NCBI GenBank assembly: GCA_020853525.1
Contig: JADYYS010000069.1
Location: 1 to 52,521, forward strand
Length of the DNA stretch: 52,521 nt
Origin: Ardenticatenales bacterium
GTDB taxonomy: Bacteria; Chloroflexota; Anaerolineae; Epilineales; Epilineaceae
Direction: 5' to 3'
The translations under genes and the position numbers were made by a program. Every line of letters starts with the position of its first letter. The stretch's first letter is position 1. The notes under the pieces were generated by a model. It was not told where the DNA came from. It saw nothing but the letters and a program-made list of their open reading frames with translations, and did no database searches. Below, one piece after another: positions 40,101 through 48,400 of this stretch.

Positions 40101-40788
40101 CCGCCTGTCGAGTGTCGCCAGCCCCGACGCCGCCGGCCTCGGCGCCGTGGTCGACCTCGGCGTGCCGCTGGCCACGCTCCGCACGCAGGCCGTCGGCAAT
40201 CAGCAGCCGCCCGACACCGGCCTCGGCGCCGTCGGCGTCGCCGATCGGATCTTCCCGTACGTCCAGAGCTTCATCGAGATCGACGGCGGCGGCAGCGCGC
40301 TGACCGGCGTCACGGCCGACGCCACACTCGAGCAACCGACGCGCGCGCCCGGAATCCGGTGGCGGGCGATGTTCGCCGGCTTCAGCGTCGAGGCCGTGGC
40401 CACCGGCGACGACACACTCACGCGCGCCGAACTCCTCGGCGACATCGTCGGCTGGGCAAACGAGCCGGACGACGGCCACGTCCTCGTCTCCACGATGCCG
40501 GTCGACGGCCGGCCGGAAGCGCTCAGCGTCACGGCCAATATGCCGTTCGACGGGACGGACTGGATGGCGGGGATCCGCCGCTGGCGCTGGGACGCCGGCG
40601 ACGGCCGACCGTTCGTCACCACGACGGCGCCAGGGACGACGCTGGCCTACACGCGCCCCGGCCGCTACACCGTCCGCGCCGAGGCGATGACGGCCAACGG
40701 GCACACGTTCGTCGGTGAGACGGTGGCCGTCGTGACGGGCGGGCGGACGACGGTGTATCTGCCGGTGGCGCGGCGGTTGGTGGATTGA
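37105..40788 (+). CDS. Secreted subtilisin-like serine protease (S8) with PKD-like domain and YLP tail
   Basis: A 1227-residue secreted protease. Signal peptide 1-31; inhibitor I9 propeptide about 51-155 (RYIVQLADAP); the S8 catalytic domain with Asp188 in AVIDSG, His269 in HGAHVAGT, the oxyanion Asn372 in AAGNAG, and Ser630 in ASGTSMASPH. A protease-associated-type insertion lies about 430-570. After a beta-rich region, GLPGLPGLPGLPG (about 853) is a collagen-like run, then a domain with a possible alpha/beta fold (YRLVIVACGDG), and a PKD-like domain (RWRWDAGDGRP, YTRPGRYTV). The end is TVYLPVARRLVD. AGGAG lies before the ATG. The Cys-poor catalytic part and propeptide suggest export and self-maturation. 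Confidence 0.92.
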   Translation: MSTSHPFRPSAVARVGFVALWFAWAAPAAAAPDSASRPSNAPPTTSIASGARYIVQLADAPLAVRPARTVPMRAAAKAARLAPPDGAYRASLRRAQDRFVASLQAVAPGATALYHYDVVFNGVTVRLTPEQASAASRLPGVVAVTREQAVEPLMDASLPLIGAPRAWADPRVGGQMRAGRGIRIAVIDSGITAAHPFFDDGGFTAPEGFPRSTVTVGDKVIPYAADKVAAFTNDKVIVARTYANPENVAAGTDPTVDYDPLAKGLSGFHGAHVAGTAAGVSIFGAPGTAGTGQLELSGVAPGAYVMAYKFSDAYTPEILRMIDDAVLDGADVINNSWGTALMNIYQAAHHPVAVAFKNAHDAGVVVVAAAGNAGANGEATLGGPHQMIPEVITVANSETGRGFAYYVFAKDAGLPVELTKHPAAYQTFGKAVARLERPAFKTDMCNLIEMGLGGRGKILLGPWDGACATQSPLIPFPLPAQLAFVTKIVNAATVQAEAVVFHTEGDLQTTAALVELMGQLLPLIAGQLPAGVTLPPIAIIGGQGAMDLVAYAETHPSLQLIYDTTPEATMDAARIDVVNASSSRGPAPDATTGLAPLKPDLAAPGTNILSTSTDAITGAPAGFTTASGTSMASPHVTGAVAVVRQAWPEWTPDQVKAALMITTRISGTVDVAVGAGTVGALAPATEQGAGRLDVAAAINPQLLIDPPSFDLGTLTPPDDVPPAAARDAGTDETASTMATRSLRLHLTDVRLAAEGAAEWTAAHAPGTGPAPVPVSFPEGATIAVPEGGAADLAVTLDPTGLAPGAYDGRIVLTRGDRSVHATYRLRVAPRVEDVLVVNVRRKTRPGGGGLPGLPGLPGLPGAGGGFDDGADNSRYWTAALDSLGLSYDVWTVAAGERPGTPPLSVLQGYRLVIVACGDGDAPLDRLPGGMTALQMYLLGGGRMLVSGTGYGHGLGTALDVQNSGAMVLLSRYFAGFDLRTDNAPLSGRLRSVRLFDKPIRLSSVASPDAAGLGAVVDLGVPLATLRTQAVGNQQPPDTGLGAVGVADRIFPYVQSFIEIDGGGSALTGVTADATLEQPTRAPGIRWRAMFAGFSVEAVATGDDTLTRAELLGDIVGWANEPDDGHVLVSTMPVDGRPEALSVTANMPFDGTDWMAGIRRWRWDAGDGRPFVTTTAPGTTLAYTRPGRYTVRAEAMTANGHTFVGETVAVVTGGRTTVYLPVARRLVD

Positions 40789-40873
40789 TCCCCACCCGTC
40801 GGATTGCGCGATGGGCCGACGCCTGCATGTCGCCGAAATTGCGCCCCGGCTGTCTACCACCCAGGAATCTCAA

Positions 40874-40901
40874 CGCACGGCACCGGGGGCGGTGCCGTGC
40901 G
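40874..40901 (+). promoter_or_regulatory. 12-bp perfect hairpin between the subtilase and the next gene
   Basis: CGCACGGCACCG / CGGTGCCGTGCG with loop GGGG, ending 19 bases before the ATG at 40921. There is no T-run, so it may be a weak terminator of the protease gene or a 5' structure of the next. Confidence 0.5.
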
Positions 40902-40920
40902 CCGCTGTAAAGGCTTCCGC

Positions 40921-43900
40921 ATGGCCGCGCGCCATCGCCACAACTTGAGACTCGCGATGCCGGCGGTCTTCATCGCCTGCGTCGGCGCCGCCGCCGTCGC
41001 GCCCGCCGGCCCGGCGCCCCGCGCCCGCCCGCTCGGCATCGCCGGCAGCGGCCAGACGACGCTCGCGCTCGTCGACGCGCACTGGGTCGGCGGCGCGCAG
41101 CCGGCGGCCGGCGGCGACCTGCGGTTGTACCGCCCGGCCACCGGCAGCTTGGCGTCGACGACGACGCATGAAGTGCCCAAGCGCGGCTGGGTCAACGTCG
41201 TGCCCGGGGCGCCAAGCGACGCCGAGGCGGGCGCGTACAGCGGTCGGCTGCTTGGGAGCGAGCGCGTCGTCGCGCGCGCGCAGCACCGCTGGCCGGAGAG
41301 CGGCGGTCGGGCGGCGGACGTTGTCGGATCGCCCCTCCTGGATCGGATCGGCGACGTCTGGGTGCCGCTCGTCGTGGCCAGCCACCGCGGGGAAACGACC
41401 GTCGTTTCACTCCAGAGCAGGAGCCCGTCGACCGCAACGTTCGAAGTCACCGTGATGCCGCTCGGCGTCGCCCTCCCGGAAGCCACGACGACCTATTCGG
41501 TCGCCCCCAATGCCGCCGTGGCCATCGATCTCGGCCTTGACCCCGCGTTCATCGCCCTGCGGCCGAACGCGCCGGACGGCTTCATCGGGACGATGCGCAT
41601 CCACCCCGTCGGAGACGCGATCCCCGTGGTCCACGCCCTCGTGGATGTGGCCGAGACCGCGGCGGTGTACGACTTCGCCGGCATGCCGGCCGAGCGCGGC
41701 ACCACCGCCCTCTTCGTCCCGCTCGTCCACGCCGCGCTGCCCGACGACCCGTCGCTCGGCCCGGAAGCCACGCGCCTCGCCGTCGTGAACGTCGGCGACG
41801 ACGGCGGCGGCGTGCGCGTGAGTTATGTCGGCTTCGGTGGGACGTGCGCGGGGCAGACGATCGCCCATCCGCCGTTCCAGCTTGCGGCCGGTGCGATGAC
41901 GGTCGTCGATCAGGGCGACGGCGCCGGCCTGCCGACCGGTCCGAGCGGCCTGCCCGCAGGCTGTCTGGCGACGGCCCTCATCAGTGCCGATCAGCCGGTG
42001 GCCGCCACGCTCATCGCCCGCCAGACGCGCGACGATCGAACGCTGGCCGCCGCCACGAACGCGCTCCGGCGCGACGACGGCGCCTCGTCCTTCGCCGAGT
42101 TGGCCGTCCCGTGGTTCGCCGCCGACGACGACGGCACGGCGCTCGACAGCGATCTGTTCATCATGAACCTCGAGGGCACGTTCGCCTCGGCGACGGTCCA
42201 TCTCGCGACGGCCGACGGCACGCTGCTGGACTGCGGCGAGCCATGCCGCCGCGTCATCGCCCCGTTCACTACGTGGCGGCTGCGTGCGGCGGCCCTGCCC
42301 GCGGAGCTGCGCGCCCAGGCCGGCGGCGCCGTCGTCGCCGCGGATGGGGCGCGCATCGTCGCGATCGTCCGCTCCGCGCCGGCCGACGGCAGCGGCGACG
42401 CGGTCCTGTGGCCGGCGGTCTTCCGCCGGCTCACCACCACCGACGATGACACCGGTCCGGGAACATGGCTCCCCCTCGTCCTGCGCGCCGCCCCCCCCTC
42501 GGATGCCGCCACCGCGACGCCCCTGCCCAGCCCCGCGGTGCCCAGCGCGACGCCTGCGTCCACGCCCACCGTCCCGCCCTTCGCGCCCGGCGGCGGCACA
42601 GCCGGCGGCGCGCTGAGCACGCTTCTGCTGGCCAACCTCGAGGACCGCCCGGCGTTCCTGGCGGCCGATCTGTTCCTCGTCCAAGGCAGCGGCACCGTGA
42701 GCGGAACGAAGATCGGGCCGACGCGCATCGTCCGCGACCAGCCGCCGCTCCGGCCGCATGCGCTGGCGCTGGCCGCGCTGGAGGACGTCGGCCTCGGCCG
42801 GTACGCCGCCATCGTCGTCGGCGGTCACGCGGTCGGCGCCGTGGCGCGAACGGAGTGGACGGGCGGGGCCGCCGTCCTCGCCGAGCCCGCCGCCGAGGGA
42901 TTCGAGCTGGCCGTGCCGTTCGCGCCGCAAGGGGCGGCTGGTGAGACCGGCGTCCTGTCCATCCACAACCCGGCAACCACCTTCATTGTGAACGTGCACG
43001 CCGAGTTCCTCGATCGCGCCGGCCGACAGGTCGGCAGCCAGACCGTCGCCGTCGGGCCGAACGCCGTGTTCCGGCTGGCGGTCGCCGCCCCCGCGGCGTT
43101 CGACGGCTGGGCGCGGCTGACGAGCGACCGGCCGTTCGGCGCCCACATGCTCGTCGACGCCGCCGCGAGTGCGCGCGGGGCGTACGATGTCGGGGCGGTG
43201 CGCGTCTCGGACGCCGCCGCCAAGCTCCTCGCACCGCGCGTCGTGCGCGGCGTCGCGGCCGCCGGCCCGCTCGGGGGCGCCGGCAGCGGCGCACGGCGGA
43301 ACACGCGCCTCGTCGTCGCCAACCCCGGCGCGACGGCCGTCGTCGTCCGACCGGCCTACCTCGGCATGGCCGGCACGTGCGCCGGCTTCCGGCTGAGCGG
43401 CGCGCCGTTCGGCGTGGCGGCCGGTGCGAACCGCATCGTCGACGTCGGCGCCGAGCCGGCCATGCCCGCCGGCTGCACTGCGTCGGCCACGCTCACGACG
43501 CTCGACGGCGGGATCATCGGCATTGTCGTCGAATCCGTCTCGAGTGCGGCCGGTGGGTGGACCGTGGCGGCCGATCGGCTGATGACCGCTGCCGATGCCG
43601 GTGGCCGCTGGCTCGTGCCGCGCCTGCTGACGGGACGCGACGGTCGCGCGACGACCATCCACGTGATGAACGCGGGCGATACGGTCGTGAACGTCGCGCT
43701 CGGCGCGTACGACGCGGCCGGCGGCGCGCTTGCCTGTGTGGGCTGCAGCGCCGCGCTGTCCCCCGGCGCGGCGGTCGCCTTCGACGGCCGCGCGGTCGTC
43801 GGTGCCGCGGCAGCGCCGGGCGCATGGGCGGAGATCACCGCCGACGGGCCGGTCGTCGCCACGTACGCCGAGGCGTCCGACGACGGGCTGCACGACGACG

Positions 43901-44547
43901 CGATGGCCGCGGCGGTGCGCATCCTGCCGCGGCCGGCCGTCCCGCCGGCGCGGCTGCTCGTGCCGCAACTCGAGAAGACCGTCGATGCCGGCCCGGTGCC
44001 GACCGCCACCCGGACGCCGACCGCCACAGCGACGCGGTCCGTGGCCGGCACGGCGACGCCCGGCGGCGGCAAGGTCACGCTCCTCGCCGTGGCCGTCGTC
44101 AACGTCACGGGCAACGACGACCCAGCCTGCGCCGCATGCGACGGCACGTACGATGACGCCGACCGCGCCGCCGCGGCCCGATCGCCCTTGCCTACGCTGA
44201 CGTTCGTCGTCCGCAACGCCGCCGGCGTCGAGGTGGCACGCCAGCGCTCGATCACCGTCGATCGCATCGAGATCGCCCCGTTCAGCCTCGGCGCGCCGGA
44301 CGCCGGCGGCTACGACGTATCGATCGAGGCGCTGCCGGGCGCGTGGCTCGGCTGCCCGAACAGCCCGGCCGTGCGCCACCTCGCGGCGGCCGACTTCCCG
44401 CTCGGCAGCGCGAAGGTGGACTTCCACCTGTCCAACACGTGCCTGCCGAGCAACCGCCCGCCGCTCGAGCCGGTGCAGATCCCCGGCGCAACGCCGACGG
44501 CGGGCCTGGATCGGATGATCGCCTACATGCCGGCACTCCGGAGGTGA
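40921..44547 (+). CDS. Large secreted protein of two duplicated halves with internal WLP and terminal YMP motifs
   Basis: No family recognised. The 1208 residues begin with a basic start and signal peptide (about 12-35). Two similar halves follow: each has a segment of the form NxG/NPG...GTCAG...AGxxxxVDxG...PAGC (for example VNVGDDGGGVRVSYVGFGGTCAG and VANPGATAVVVRPAYLGMAGTCAG). The first half ends in GTWLPLVLRAAP and a Thr/Pro linker; the second ends in another Thr/Pro linker, a last domain with paired Cys, and IAYMPALRR. Thus the linker-plus-LP unit occurs once inside and a related one at the end, as if two surface proteins had fused. AAAGG lies about 8 bases upstream of the ATG at 40921. 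A secreted or surface location is inferred. Confidence 0.7.
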   Translation: MAARHRHNLRLAMPAVFIACVGAAAVAPAGPAPRARPLGIAGSGQTTLALVDAHWVGGAQPAAGGDLRLYRPATGSLASTTTHEVPKRGWVNVVPGAPSDAEAGAYSGRLLGSERVVARAQHRWPESGGRAADVVGSPLLDRIGDVWVPLVVASHRGETTVVSLQSRSPSTATFEVTVMPLGVALPEATTTYSVAPNAAVAIDLGLDPAFIALRPNAPDGFIGTMRIHPVGDAIPVVHALVDVAETAAVYDFAGMPAERGTTALFVPLVHAALPDDPSLGPEATRLAVVNVGDDGGGVRVSYVGFGGTCAGQTIAHPPFQLAAGAMTVVDQGDGAGLPTGPSGLPAGCLATALISADQPVAATLIARQTRDDRTLAAATNALRRDDGASSFAELAVPWFAADDDGTALDSDLFIMNLEGTFASATVHLATADGTLLDCGEPCRRVIAPFTTWRLRAAALPAELRAQAGGAVVAADGARIVAIVRSAPADGSGDAVLWPAVFRRLTTTDDDTGPGTWLPLVLRAAPPSDAATATPLPSPAVPSATPASTPTVPPFAPGGGTAGGALSTLLLANLEDRPAFLAADLFLVQGSGTVSGTKIGPTRIVRDQPPLRPHALALAALEDVGLGRYAAIVVGGHAVGAVARTEWTGGAAVLAEPAAEGFELAVPFAPQGAAGETGVLSIHNPATTFIVNVHAEFLDRAGRQVGSQTVAVGPNAVFRLAVAAPAAFDGWARLTSDRPFGAHMLVDAAASARGAYDVGAVRVSDAAAKLLAPRVVRGVAAAGPLGGAGSGARRNTRLVVANPGATAVVVRPAYLGMAGTCAGFRLSGAPFGVAAGANRIVDVGAEPAMPAGCTASATLTTLDGGIIGIVVESVSSAAGGWTVAADRLMTAADAGGRWLVPRLLTGRDGRATTIHVMNAGDTVVNVALGAYDAAGGALACVGCSAALSPGAAVAFDGRAVVGAAAAPGAWAEITADGPVVATYAEASDDGLHDDAMAAAVRILPRPAVPPARLLVPQLEKTVDAGPVPTATRTPTATATRSVAGTATPGGGKVTLLAVAVVNVTGNDDPACAACDGTYDDADRAAAARSPLPTLTFVVRNAAGVEVARQRSITVDRIEIAPFSLGAPDAGGYDVSIEALPGAWLGCPNSPAVRHLAAADFPLGSAKVDFHLSNTCLPSNRPPLEPVQIPGATPTAGLDRMIAYMPALRR

Positions 44548-44555
44548 GGGGGACG

Positions 44556-44723
44556 ATGCGCGCGGAACGGATCGCACGCCGGCGGTCGTCCGAACGAGGA
44601 CGGTTCGACCGAGGACAGTCCGAACGACGACAGGCCGAACGACGACTGTCCGAGCGACGACAGTCCGAACGACGACAGTCCGAACGAAAGCAGTCGGTGG
44701 TCAACGGCGGACGGAAGTGGTAG
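44556..44723 (+). CDS. Possible small basic protein made of SERRQ pentapeptide repeats
   Basis: A 55-residue frame starting 9 bases after the preceding stop, with GAGGGGG just before its ATG. Residues about 12-46 are seven pentapeptides of the form (S/A/L/F)-(E/D)-R-(R/G/K)-(Q/F/L), encoded by 15-bp tandem repeats. It is strongly basic and has no homologue I know. Translation is plausible because of the ribosome site and the in-frame repeats, but the repeat may simply be a non-coding minisatellite. Confidence 0.35.
   Translation: MRAERIARRRSSERGRFDRGQSERRQAERRLSERRQSERRQSERKQSVVNGGRKW
44589..44693 (+). repeat. Seven 15-bp tandem repeats
   Basis: Units near TCCGAACGACGACAG, seven in a row, diverging by 0-5 bases. 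They lie between the 1208-residue protein gene and the sigma factor gene. Confidence 0.9.
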
Positions 44724-44824
44724 CCTTGACTCTGTCGCCTGCCCGCGGCTGTCTGTTCGCGCCCGCGGGACTGCCGTGGGCAGCCGAGTCCGTACCGCCG
44801 CACCGAACGACGACGACACCGACG

Positions 44825-45481
44825 ATGGAGCCTGGCGGCCCCGTGAACACGATCGCACCGAGCGCACCCCTCGAGACATCGCACGTGCCGGAGTCTTCCC
44901 GCGTGCCGATCGATCTTGTGCGCCGGGCGGCGCAGGGGGACGCGCCGGCGTTCGGCCGGCTGTACGAGGCCACGGTCGACCGCATCCACCGCTACGTCTG
45001 GCTGCGCGTCCGCGACGCCGACATCGCCGCCGACCTTACGCAGGACATCTACGTGAACGCGCTGCGCGGCCTGCCCCGCCTCGACGCCCCGGAGCGCTTC
45101 GAGGCCTGGCTGCTGCGGATCGCCCACAACCGCATCGTGAACCACTGGGTGGGCGCCGAGCGGCGCGGATCCGAGGTCTCGATCGATGGCGACGATGACG
45201 AGGACGCCGACGGGCCGTCGTTGCGCAACCTCGCCGACCCGCATGCTGCCGCGCTGGACGACATCGCCGTCCGGCGGGTTCGGCTCGATGATCTGTCCCA
45301 GCACCTCGGCGTGCTGAGCGAAGCGCAGCAGGAAGTGCTGGCCCTGCGCTTCGGTGTCGGCCTCTCGTTGGCCGAGACCGCTTCCCAGCTCGGCCGGTCC
45401 GAGATGGCGATCAAACAGCTCCAGCGGCGCGCGCTCGTCACGTTGCGCGAACGGCTGCGGGCTGCGGAGGTGGAACGATGA
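44825..45481 (+). CDS. ECF-type RNA polymerase sigma factor
   Basis: A 218-residue sigma factor. Region 2 (about 30-105) contains DAPAFGRLYEATVDRIHRYVW and ADLTQDIYVNALRGLPR, with the RIAHNRIVNHW helix; region 4 (about 155-210) contains LSEAQQEVLALRFGVGLSLAETASQLG and the recognition helix SEMAIKQLQRRALVTLRERL. An acidic linker (IDGDDDEDADGP) joins them. Regions 1 and 3 are absent, as for ECF factors. The TGA overlaps the ATG of the next gene, so the large membrane protein is translationally coupled and is the likely anti-sigma partner. The ATG at 44825 is chosen; an earlier start would add low-complexity residues. Confidence 0.93.
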   Translation: MEPGGPVNTIAPSAPLETSHVPESSRVPIDLVRRAAQGDAPAFGRLYEATVDRIHRYVWLRVRDADIAADLTQDIYVNALRGLPRLDAPERFEAWLLRIAHNRIVNHWVGAERRGSEVSIDGDDDEDADGPSLRNLADPHAAALDDIAVRRVRLDDLSQHLGVLSEAQQEVLALRFGVGLSLAETASQLGRSEMAIKQLQRRALVTLRERLRAAEVER

Positions 45482-48400
45482 CCCAAGTCCCCCCGTCGGG
45501 GCGCGCGGCGCCGCAGCTGGACGACGCGCTCGAGTCGGCCATCGCCGACCTTCTTGCCGGCACCGCGGACGACCGCGCGCCTGAGCGCGCGACGAACGGT
45601 GCCGGGGACGGTGACGCGGCGCGCGCGCGTTCCCAGGCGCACGTCCTCGTACCCATCGCCGCGGCGCTGCAGACCGCACCGCCGCTCGACCCGACCCGCC
45701 GCGCCGCCCTCGGCGCGCTCCTGGAGCGGATCGCCGCCAACCCGACCGACGACCTGCCGCCGGGCGCGCCGGCCGCCCCGCCGTCCCTGACCGCCGCTCC
45801 GACCGCCGCTCCGACCGCCGCACCCCAACGCAACGGCGCCCGTCCGGCCGGCGCCGCGGCGGTCGTCGGCCTGCTGGCGATCCTGGCGCTCGGCGGCGCG
45901 CTCTGGCGAAGCCGCGGCGCAGCGGGCGGAGCGGATCCGTCGGCGGGATCGACGACGCCACCGGCGGCAGCCGTACCCGGCATCGGGCCGGGCGGCGCGG
46001 CGCCGTCGCCGGCGGACGACGCGACCGCGCGGGCGGCCACGGCAGCCGCATCGCGGCCCGGTTCGATGACGGGCGGGACGGATGCCGGGGCCGCGGCACG
46101 AGCCACATCCTTGCTCGGCATGCCGTCGCTCGGCAACACCGGCGCCGCGGCGACCGCCACGGCGCGGCAAGCCGCCCGGCAGCGTGCCGTCGCCGATGCG
46201 GGGTCGAAGGCCGTCGGCCCGTCCGGCGTCCTGCCCGGCGGTGCGTCGAACCTCGGAGCCGCGACGGTCGAGGCCGCACCGACCGACGTTCCGCCGGCCG
46301 CGACGCCGCGGCCGCAGCGGCGAACAGACGCCGATCAACCGACCCGGACCCCAGCGACGACCGCGCCGCCGACAACCGCGCCGGCGCCGACCGTCGACAC
46401 CTCGACGCCGGCCGGCGACCCGAACCATCCATGCCATGCGCTTGCGCAGCCGAACGTCCTCGTCGCACGGATCCTGGCGGACGACGGCGCGCCGATCGCC
46501 GATGCCGTCGTCACGCTGTTCCTGGTGGGCCAGATCGACTTCGCGTCGTTCGGCGCGACGGACGCGCGCGGCTGCGTGGCGATCGAGCAGGCCCCCGGCC
46601 GCTACGACCTCCGCGCGGAGGCCGCCGGCTTCGACGCGCGCTGGTACCCGGGCGCCGTCGATCGCGCCGCCGCCCAGGCGCTCGAGGTCGACGGGGCGGC
46701 GGCCCGCGCGCCGGTCGACGTCCGGCTGCCGCGCAGCGTGGCGGCACCGCCATCGCCGAGCGCCACCCTGCCCGCGGCGTCGTTCAACGCCACGCCGACC
46801 GCCGCCGAGCCGACATCGGCGGCATCGCCCACGGCGCCGCCGCCGGCGCCCGCCACAGCCCCGGCCGACGCCGACGCCGACGCTGACGCTGACGCTGACG
46901 CTGACGACCATGCAACGATCGATGTCGCGACGTCCGATGTCGCGGTGCGCGATGTCACGACGACCGACGTCGCAGCGCCCGATCTCGCAGCGCCCGGTCT
47001 CGCGACGAACGATGTCGCAGCGCCCGACCGTGCCGCAACGCTCGCCGGGCTGCCCCTCGATCGACAGCGTCAGCTCGACGGCTTGGCCGAGTTTTCCCAG
47101 GACGGCGGCACGGTCACCGCGGTCGCGCTCGACGACCGGATCGTTTGGGGCGTGGTCGGGCCACGCGTCCTCGGCTGGCCGCGTGACGCCGGCGGCGGTT
47201 CGAACGCGCCCGTGGCTTGGACGCCCGTGCTGCCGGAAGTGCCCGAGGCGATCGCGCTCGACGGGGATCGCCTCGTCGTGGCGACACCGGGCCGGGACGG
47301 TGCGCCGGCGACGGTCTGGATCTTCGACATCGCGCCGACGGGCGCGCTCGGTCATGTCGCGGCGCTGGGCGCATGCGACCTGACCGGATCGGGTGCGGCA
47401 GAGGTGATGGCGCTGGCCGCCGACGACACATGGATCTACGCGCTCACCGAGCGCGGCCTTTCGATCGTCGACGCCAAGCGCGCCGCGGCGCCGTTCGAGA
47501 TCGGCCATGCGGCGGCTGGGACGGCGCCGACCGCGCGCGCATCGGGCAGCTTGACGCTGCTCGGCGACGGCACGCACGCCCTGCTCGCCCGCCCCTCCGG
47601 CCTGCAGGTGATCGACGTGCGCGCACCGGCCGCGCCGCGCGTCGTCTTCCAGGGCGTCCCGCGCGACGTGCACGCCGTCGCGGCGGACGGCGGCACGGTG
47701 GCGGTGGCCATCGAAGCGGTGACCGGACGACTGGCCGGCACCGGCGGCACGCTCCGCCTGACCACGCTCGATGTCGCCGACCCGACGCGTCCGCGCGCGC
47801 TCGCCGCCGTGGCCCTGCCCGGGGGAGCGCATGCCGGGGGAACAGATGCCGGAGGAACGCTGCCCGACGGCGCCGGATCGGCCGCCGGTGGTGCGCGCGC
47901 CGTGACGGCGCTTGCGGGCGAGCAGGCGGCGGTCGTCGACGGCGACGGCCGGTGGCTCTGGATCGTCGATCTGTCCGATCCCGCCGCGCCCGTCGCCAGC
48001 GGCCGGATCCCGCTGTCGGCGGCACCGACCGGGGCTGCCGCTCTGGCGATGGATGCCGAGGGAACGGCCGCCGTGGCGCTTGGCGCCGCAGGGATCCGAT
48101 TGCTGACGGACGGCCTCGCGGCGCCGCACGGCATCGTGCCGCCCGTGGCGCAGCTGGTGCTCGGCACGGACGGCCGCGTCGGCTGGGGCGCCGCCGGCGC
48201 CGTCGGCCTCGTCGCGGTCGACCTCGTCGCGCGGCCCGATGCCGCGGCGCCGGGCGGACGGCTCCTCGGGAGCACCGCCGCCGCTGCGCCGGACGGGTCG
48301 GCGGCCGATGTGCACAGCGTGCTGGCCGCGGGGAACACGGTGTACGCCCTGACACGCCGCGGCGGGCTGATGGGATTCGATGGAACGGATCCGCACCGCC

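Noticed and set aside
37408-40860. 1150-codon minus-strand open frame opposite the subtilase
   Set aside because: The plus strand has the complete catalytic triad; the antisense frame is compositional shadow.
41407-44577. 1056-codon minus-strand open frame
   Set aside because: Shadow of the 1208-residue protein, which has signal peptide, ribosome site and internal repeats.
44589-44693. CRISPR array
   Set aside because: Repeats are 15 bp, directly adjacent, with no spacers and no cas genes.
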